Of a DNA stretch of 11,419 nucleotides, positions 6,874-11,419 are shown in pieces. The first letter of the stretch is position 1. Every line of letters begins with the position of its first letter. This DNA comes from Clostridia bacterium (lineage in GTDB: Bacteria; Bacillota_A; Clostridia; Oscillospirales; CAG-272). Under the pieces are notes generated by a model. The model was not told the origin of the DNA. It did no database searches and saw nothing but the letters and a program-made list of their open reading frames with translations. A program made the translations under genes and the position numbers. The stretch spans positions 1 through 11,419 of the forward strand of contig JAGBGV010000249.1 of assembly GCA_017935805.1 (NCBI GenBank). Direction: 5' to 3'.

Positions 6874-6981
6874 AGTTTCCTCCGATAATTTGGTCTATAA
6901 TTCAATTATATTATTATTTTATTAATATATCATTACATATCTTTTATTTTATTGTAAGTTTACGAAAGGGTGGTGAACAGT
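6874..6981. promoter_or_regulatory. AT-rich divergent spacer between the DUF2974 gene and holA
   Basis: About 108 bp of very AT-rich DNA must hold start signals for both directions. Possible -10 boxes are TATAAT at 6896-6901 (plus strand) and TATAAT at 6905-6910 (read on the minus strand). Neither has a convincing -35 at 17 bp, so exact promoters cannot be assigned. Confidence 0.4.
6965..6975 (+). promoter_or_regulatory. Ribosome binding site deciding the holA start
   Basis: AAAGGGTGGTG resembles the ideal AAAGGAGGTG and ends 6 nt before the ATG at 6982. It therefore favours that ATG over the in-frame GTG codons at 6970 and 6973, which lie inside the site itself. Confidence 0.65.
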
Positions 6982-8016
6982 ATGACAGAGAACGATCTCG
7001 GTATGGAGCTGAAGTGCGGAAACGTGTCCGGGATGTACTTCTTCTACGGCTACGAGGACTACATGAAAAACCACCGCCTCGGTGAGATAAAGAAGCTGGT
7101 AATAGGCGAGGACGACAGCTTTGCTTCATTCAACTGCTTCGATTTCAACTTCGGTGACGGTGAGCTTGACCTTGGCGCGCTGTCCGATGCATTTTTAGCA
7201 CCGCCCATGATGGCACCGCAAAAGCTGATCACTGTCTCCTTTGCATCCCTTGATTCGCTGAAGGAAAAAGAAAAGACCGCGCTTCTCTCATTTTTGGCAG
7301 AGCAGGCAGAGAATCAGTACGGCGATACCGTTTTCGTGATGAAGGCAACCTCCGGCGGATTTGACCCGGGTACTGCCAAGCGTCCGGCTTCATTTCTTGC
7401 CGCTGCCTCAAAATTCATGAAGTGCGTGGATTTTGCATATCAGTCAGATCCGCGACTGATTCGCTGGATGGCGCGACATTTCGCTGACTACGGGCTTGAG
7501 CTTCCGATGGGCGTCGGTCAGCTTATTCTTGATTCCTGTGGAAGAAGTATGTTCAGACTGATTGGGGAAGTGAAGAAGATCGGGGCATATGCCGCATCCC
7601 GCGGAGCAAAGGAAGTGGGAGCTCAGGATGTTTTCGCCTGCGTTTCCAGAACAGAGGAGGACGACGCTTTCCGTCTTGCAAACTGCATACTTGAAGGAAA
7701 CACAGCGGAAGCCTTGCGGAATCTTAATCTGAAAATGCGAAAGCGTGAGGACCCGATAATCGTGCTGTCACAGATCACTAAGGCATTTGCCGATCTTTCA
7801 ACTGCGGCGGCGTTTATTGCTGACGGACGGGACAAATCCGACTACGCGAGAACCATGAAGATGAACGAATACCGTGCGGGACTTTACTACCGTGCGGCAA
7901 AGCTGGCGGATATTGAGTATTTCTCCCGTGCAATGGAGAGATGCTGTGACGCGGACAGACAGGTGAAGCTTGGTGCGGGATATTCGGCTATTGAGCGGCT
8001 GATCTGCGGTAAATAA
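6982..8016 (+). CDS. holA: DNA polymerase III delta subunit (clamp-loader wrench)
   Basis: Delta subunit of the clamp loader, which opens the beta sliding clamp during replication. It has 344 residues, the usual family size. The N-terminal YFFYGYEDYMKN (19-30) corresponds to the degenerate P-loop region of HolA (YxxYGxExY), where the ATPase site is lost. A three-helix region and a C-terminal collar domain follow, with a motif of the SQITKAFADL...Y...AKLADIEYFSRAME type that matches the HolA end domain (YxxAxxLxxxD..K). The identification rests on the overall pattern rather than one signature. In Firmicutes holA often sits near comEC or rpsT; neither is here. A 12-bp imperfect inverted repeat lies just past the stop and may end or modulate the message before the Toprim gene. 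Confidence 0.85.
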   Translation: MTENDLGMELKCGNVSGMYFFYGYEDYMKNHRLGEIKKLVIGEDDSFASFNCFDFNFGDGELDLGALSDAFLAPPMMAPQKLITVSFASLDSLKEKEKTALLSFLAEQAENQYGDTVFVMKATSGGFDPGTAKRPASFLAAASKFMKCVDFAYQSDPRLIRWMARHFADYGLELPMGVGQLILDSCGRSMFRLIGEVKKIGAYAASRGAKEVGAQDVFACVSRTEEDDAFRLANCILEGNTAEALRNLNLKMRKREDPIIVLSQITKAFADLSTAAAFIADGRDKSDYARTMKMNEYRAGLYYRAAKLADIEYFSRAMERCCDADRQVKLGAGYSAIERLICGK

Positions 8017-8027
8017 GCTGATTTTAG

Positions 8028-8068
8028 GCAGTTGACTAACGGAATTGCGGCTCATTTTAGTCATCTGC
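8028..8068 (+). repeat. Imperfect 12-bp inverted repeat downstream of holA
   Basis: GCAGTTGACTAA (8028-8039) and TTAGTCATCTGC (8057-8068) pair with one mismatch around a 17-nt loop, 11 bp past the holA stop. There is no T-run, so it is a weak or Rho-aided terminator at best, or a 3'-end or processing hairpin. Confidence 0.5.
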
Positions 8069-8127
8069 ATAACAAATGGCGGCTGAACGGGTTTCTACAT
8101 TATTATTTATAATATATATTACGGCGG

Positions 8128-8135
8128 AAAGGGGG
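8128..8135 (+). promoter_or_regulatory. Ribosome binding site supporting a TTG start
   Basis: AAAGGGGG ends 8 nt before the TTG at 8144. The protein's Toprim motif begins within 11 residues, so no later start is possible. A TATAAT at 8108-8113 might be a -10 box for this gene, but it has no good -35. Confidence 0.6.
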
Positions 8136-8143
8136 TAGTATCC

Positions 8144-8749
8144 TTGCTGAAATTCAATATTCCGATAATTGTGGAAGGAAAGTATGACAAAGCGCGGCTT
8201 TCCGGTGTGGTGGACGGCGTAATTATCACCACAAACGGCTTCGGAGTGTTCAAAAATGACGAAAAACGGGCACTTATCAGAAAGCTGGGAGCGCGTGGAC
8301 TTATAATTCTCTGCGACAGCGACGGCGGTGGCAGGCTGATACGCTCACATCTCCGCGGTATGCTCGAGGGGATCAAGGTATATAACCTGTATATCCCGCA
8401 GATCGAGGGCAAGGAAAAGCGCAAAACAGCTCCCTCAAAGGCAGGACTTCTCGGAGTTGAGGGTATCTCAAACGAAATACTCGCGGAAATTCTGGAGAAA
8501 TTTGCCCGGAGTCATCCGGAAACTGTGGAAAACGGCGCGGATATGCCAAGTTCCGCAACAAAAACACCCGTAACAAAGTCCTTTCTGTATGAAATGGGAC
8601 TCAACGGCACACCAAGCGCCACAGAAAACCGGAAAAAGCTGTGCGAGGTCCTTGGATTGCCCGGAGACATGACCGTAAACGCACTTTGCGAAGCCTTGAA
8701 TTTGATTTCTGATCCGGCAGAAATCAGGGAAATTATGGCAAAACTGTGA
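8144..8749 (+). CDS. Toprim and DUF4093 protein, RNase M5-like
   Basis: A 201-residue protein with an N-terminal Toprim fold: IIVEGKYDK (8-16, catalytic Glu11), TTNG (29-32) and ILCDSDGGG (55-63, metal-binding Asp58 and Asp60). GVEG at 104-107 matches the GVEH region of RNase M5. The C-terminal part (about 145-200, SFLYEMGLNG...RKKLCEVLGLPG) fits the DUF4093 domain of RNase M5-like proteins. RNase M5 (rnmV) matures 5S rRNA in low-GC Gram-positives, with ribosomal protein L18 as cofactor. I infer the same or a related nuclease role, but leave the symbol blank: the usual ksgA neighbour is absent, and a linker rich in Ser, Thr and Glu (about 120-145) separates the domains. The start is TTG, and a terminator follows the stop. 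Confidence 0.8.
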   Translation: MLKFNIPIIVEGKYDKARLSGVVDGVIITTNGFGVFKNDEKRALIRKLGARGLIILCDSDGGGRLIRSHLRGMLEGIKVYNLYIPQIEGKEKRKTAPSKAGLLGVEGISNEILAEILEKFARSHPETVENGADMPSSATKTPVTKSFLYEMGLNGTPSATENRKKLCEVLGLPGDMTVNALCEALNLISDPAEIREIMAKL

Positions 8750-8753
8750 ACTA

Positions 8754-8800
8754 AATATTAAAATCATGCCTGTTAGAAATATTTAACAGGCTTTAATATT
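8754..8800 (+). terminator. Terminator hairpin after the Toprim gene
   Basis: GCCTGTTA (8768-8775) pairs with TAACAGGC (8784-8791) around an 8-nt loop. The stem is extended past a 5-nt bulge by AATATTAAA/TTTAATATT (8754-8762, 8792-8800). The downstream side is T-rich (TTTAATATT). It insulates the Toprim gene from the SLH gene. Confidence 0.7.
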
Positions 8801-8829
8801 ACATTTATATTACAAATAAGGGAAATAAC

Positions 8830-8858
8830 TTGAAAAGAAAATTTCCCCATGGTAGAAT
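8830..8858 (+). promoter_or_regulatory. Sigma-A promoter of the SLH protein gene
   Basis: TTGAAA (8830-8835), a 17-bp spacer and TAGAAT (8853-8858), with TGG before the -10 (extended -10). The start site should be near 8865, giving a leader of about 67 nt. It is preferred over the TTGACA at 8892, whose -10 would overlap the ribosome binding site. Confidence 0.75.
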
Positions 8859-8860
8859 AT

Positions 8861-8890
8861 GCGTGCAGGGTGGGGGAGCTATCCCTACGC
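8861..8890 (+). promoter_or_regulatory. 5' leader hairpin of the SLH gene
   Basis: GCGT (8861-8864) and AGGG (8867-8870) pair with CCCT (8883-8886) and ACGC (8887-8890), with a 2-nt bulge and a 12-nt GC-rich loop. It would lie at or near the very 5' end of the mRNA, a position that often stabilises abundant transcripts. The outer four pairs depend on the exact start site. Confidence 0.4.
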
Positions 8891-8914
8891 CTTGACAAAA
8901 AAATTCATTTTTAT

Positions 8915-8920
8915 AAGGAG
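8915..8920 (+). promoter_or_regulatory. Ribosome binding site of the SLH gene
   Basis: AAGGAG with an 11-nt spacing to the ATG at 8932. The spacing is slightly long but usable. Confidence 0.7.
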
Positions 8921-8931
8921 CACAGATTAAG

Positions 8932-11419
8932 ATGAAAAAGATTCTTTCTCTGATTCTTGCTCTTATCATGATGCTGTCTACAGCTACAATGATTTTCGCA
9001 GACGATGCAGCTATCTCTGACGAAACTCCTGTAGAAGTTGACGAAACAACCTCTCCTTATTATGAAGCGGTTAAGTTCCTCGTTAACTATGACATTATGC
9101 ATGGTAAGGGCGACAAGCTTGGCGTATTCGACAACGTTAAGCGTCACGAAGCAGCTCTGTTCTTTGGTCGTATCCTCACAGGTTGGACAGATGATTCCAC
9201 TTGGGAAGACGGCATCCTGAACAGCTCTGAATTCACCGACCTCGCTGGTACCGCTGCTGAGGCTTACTACGGAGCTATCTCCTATGTAAACCAGATGGGC
9301 GTTATCGAAGGTTACGGCGACGGTAAGTTCGGTCCCGAAGACGGTATCCGTTACCAGGACCTCCTCGCTATGGGTACTCGCGCACTCGGTTATTCCGAAA
9401 AGTATCCTTGGGGTTGCATCCAGAAGGCTGTTGAACTCGGCCTCACAGATGGCATCAAGGGCGTTGCTTACACCGACACTCTCAAGAGAGAAGTAGTAGC
9501 TCAGGTTATCTACAACATCCTCTTCGCAGAGAAGAAGGCTGGCGGCACACTTGCTAAGGACGTATTCGACCTCGAACTCGCTTGGACAACAGTTATCATC
9601 ACTGGTACTGATAAGACAACAGGCGTTCCCGCAGGTTACGTTTCTTACTCCATCGTAAATGCTGACGGTACAATCGGTTCCGACACATTCTACGCTCCCG
9701 CTGAACAGTTCGGTCTCACAGGCGCACACGACGACGAAAAGGCATTCGCAGCTCTCTACAACGTAATGTTCGAGACAACTGCTGAATACGGCCTCAACAA
9801 CGTTATCGCTGCTGAGTCTCTTGAACTCGACACAGTTGTTAACGCTGGTATCTACAGCAAGACTCTTGCTGGTTACCCCATCCAGGTATTCCTCGCTGAT
9901 TACGACATCGTAACCAGATACACACCCAAGACATACCTCAACGCTGAACCCGAAATCATCATCTCTTCTGTTGGTCTCGGCATGATGGACGAAGAATATG
10001 TTGACGGCGAATACGCTATCGACTGGGCTACAGGCAACATTCTTTACAGAGACTTCACACAGACAGAAACAATTTACTACCTCTGGTTCTCCGAATATCA
10101 CCAGTGGGGTGAAAACTACGGTACATTCCCCGCAGATCCTACAAAGGAAAAGATGGGTCTTGTTGAATATACAGAGTCCATCGGTCTCCGTCAGGACTAC
10201 GGTTACTGCATCTCCAGAATCGGCTTCGCTGATATCAGCTGGGATAGCCGTTACATCTGCCCTGATTGCGGCAAGTGGTTCGACTCCCACACAGAAATCA
10301 CTGACTGTCTCATCAAGAACGCTTGCGACAGAATGGTTTCCTACACACCTACAGAAGTACTTTGGTACTACAATGCTCTCATCGACTCCTACTTCCAGGT
10401 TAAGTTCGATGACGGTAAGGACAACATCGCTATCGTTTACATGACAGAGGCTGAAAGAGAATACTTCTTCAACAATGTATTCAACACAACAGTTTACGCT
10501 GATTGGGAAGTTATCAAGACTCTTGACGAAGTTGAATCTGACGCTGCTAAGCTCAACGCTTACGCTTCTCTCAGAGTATTCGACTCCAACAAGGACTCCG
10601 TAGCTGACTACGGTATCTACGAAGAATACAGATTCGGCGTAGTTAACACAGGTAATGTAATCTGCAACGGCAAGGATTGCGACGGCGCACCCAGAGCTGG
10701 TTACATCTTTACAGACCTCTCCAACTATCCTATCGGCGGTACAGAAAGAGTTGCTCTTGAAGTTATCGCTGAAACAAGCTGCAAGCACGGTACAGCATGG
10801 ACTGACGACGAAATCGTTGACGGTTCTTATGTAATCTACGGTTACAACCCTGCTACAGGCGAAGTTACAATCGTTAAGACAATCGCAGGCGCTAAGGAAG
10901 ACGCTGATGATGCTGACTATATCGGCACAGGTTACCTCCGCGCATTCGATGCAGCAAAGGCTACCGTTACTATCGACGGTGAAGACTATCAGTACGACTA
11001 CTACAACCTCAAGGGCTCCATGGCATATGTTATGAACTTCATGCATGGTTATGACGAAGACGACTCCGACCTCACAAAGGACGGCAAGTACTTCAATGCT
11101 CCTGAATTCAACAAGTTCCTTGCAGTAGCATCTCGCTACCTCAGAACTCTCTACAACCAGGTAGTTGAATTCGTAGTTGTTGTCGACAAGATCGTTCACA
11201 TGGAACTCTCCGGCGCTTCTGACGACGTTATCGTTGTTGAATCCTACGCTGGTCTCCACGAAGACGGCACAATCGTTGTTTGGGGTTACCTTGTAGGTGC
11301 TACTCAGACAGCTACAAAGCTCCAGCAGTTCAGAATCGCTTCTTACAACAGCTGGCTCATGGGTGACTGGTACAACTACAGCTGGAACTACACAGATGTA
11401 ATTGAAGCAGCATTCACAA
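8932..11419 (+). CDS. Secreted SLH-domain surface protein (partial, runs off the right edge)
   Basis: At least 829 residues remain open to the window edge. Residues 1-23 form a clear signal peptide (MKK, a hydrophobic core, then cleavage after ...IFA). Three S-layer homology repeats follow at about 42-86, 101-153 and 157-199. Their TRAE-like positions read KRHE, RYQD and KREV, and the second contains GVIEGYGDGKFGPEDGIRY. SLH domains bind pyruvylated wall polymers, so the protein is exported and held on the cell wall. Residues from about 205 on match no family I recognise. They are acidic and aromatic-rich, probably beta-rich, with a cysteine group at 443, 446, 459 and 465 in a YICPDCGKW context. 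Codon use is extremely biased (Leu CTC/CTT, Ser TCT/TCC; no TTA, CTA or TCA codons at least to 11259), unlike all the neighbours. Together with the strong promoter and leader hairpin this suggests very high expression, possibly as an S-layer or major surface protein. Confidence 0.88.
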   Translation, partial: MKKILSLILALIMMLSTATMIFADDAAISDETPVEVDETTSPYYEAVKFLVNYDIMHGKGDKLGVFDNVKRHEAALFFGRILTGWTDDSTWEDGILNSSEFTDLAGTAAEAYYGAISYVNQMGVIEGYGDGKFGPEDGIRYQDLLAMGTRALGYSEKYPWGCIQKAVELGLTDGIKGVAYTDTLKREVVAQVIYNILFAEKKAGGTLAKDVFDLELAWTTVIITGTDKTTGVPAGYVSYSIVNADGTIGSDTFYAPAEQFGLTGAHDDEKAFAALYNVMFETTAEYGLNNVIAAESLELDTVVNAGIYSKTLAGYPIQVFLADYDIVTRYTPKTYLNAEPEIIISSVGLGMMDEEYVDGEYAIDWATGNILYRDFTQTETIYYLWFSEYHQWGENYGTFPADPTKEKMGLVEYTESIGLRQDYGYCISRIGFADISWDSRYICPDCGKWFDSHTEITDCLIKNACDRMVSYTPTEVLWYYNALIDSYFQVKFDDGKDNIAIVYMTEAEREYFFNNVFNTTVYADWEVIKTLDEVESDAAKLNAYASLRVFDSNKDSVADYGIYEEYRFGVVNTGNVICNGKDCDGAPRAGYIFTDLSNYPIGGTERVALEVIAETSCKHGTAWTDDEIVDGSYVIYGYNPATGEVTIVKTIAGAKEDADDADYIGTGYLRAFDAAKATVTIDGEDYQYDYYNLKGSMAYVMNFMHGYDEDDSDLTKDGKYFNAPEFNKFLAVASRYLRTLYNQVVEFVVVVDKIVHMELSGASDDVIVVESYAGLHEDGTIVVWGYLVGATQTATKLQQFRIASYNSWLMGDWYNYSWNYTDVIEAAFT

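Noticed and set aside
6970..6981. GTG starts at 6970 or 6973 for holA
   Set aside because: They lie within the Shine-Dalgarno sequence itself and have no good site upstream. The ATG at 6982 is correctly spaced.
8892..8917. TTGACA with TATAAG as the SLH gene promoter
   Set aside because: The spacer would be 14 bp, and the start site would fall after the AAGGAG ribosome binding site. The pair at 8830-8858 fits much better.
8911..11259. 782-codon open frame on the minus strand
   Set aside because: It is the exact codon-for-codon antisense of the SLH gene. Its composition (very rich in Val, Cys and Ser) is unnatural, and it is open only because the sense gene avoids TTA, CTA and TCA.

Overview
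The window looks like chromosome from a low-to-mid GC Gram-positive anaerobe of the Clostridia, most probably an Oscillospiraceae/Ruminococcaceae-type gut bacterium. This rests on Firmicutes-type families (YqhQ/DUF1385, Mbeg1-like DUF2974, a Toprim protein resembling RNase M5, an SLH-anchored surface protein), textbook sigma-A promoters with extended -10 boxes, strong AGGAGG-type ribosome binding sites, and a GC-rich palindromic interspersed repeat of a kind common in that family. The taxonomic call is an inference, because no rRNA is present.

Left part (57-4678, minus strand): one four-gene run read from a good promoter at 4650-4678. It goes yqhQ-like membrane protein -> prmC (overlapping ATGA) -> cimA (48 bp gap) -> ddl (18 bp gap). 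It joins an uncharacterised membrane protein, the release-factor methylase, citramalate synthase (threonine-independent isoleucine synthesis) and D-Ala-D-Ala ligase (peptidoglycan precursor). The products do not form one pathway; the set looks like a housekeeping operon.

Middle (about 4728-5070): a gene-free stretch of several hairpins and palindromes, bracketed by two perfect 15-bp direct repeats. It ends at the terminator of the next minus-strand gene, mntP (manganese efflux). mntP has an almost perfect sigma-A promoter of its own. Upstream of it lies a minus-strand alpha/beta-hydrolase gene (DUF2974), under whose 3' end sits a consensus-like plus-strand promoter.

Right part (6982-11419, plus strand): holA (DNA polymerase III delta) is divergent from the DUF2974 gene across an AT-rich spacer. 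It is followed by a TTG-started Toprim/DUF4093 gene related to RNase M5, and a terminator hairpin. Last comes a large secreted SLH-domain protein that runs off the right edge. It has its own strong promoter, a leader hairpin, a signal peptide, three SLH repeats and extremely biased codon use, and is probably an abundant cell-surface or S-layer-type protein. Its unassigned C-terminal region, with a cysteine cluster, and the flanked repeat element are the least explained parts of the window. I did not find a convincing new multi-gene system.
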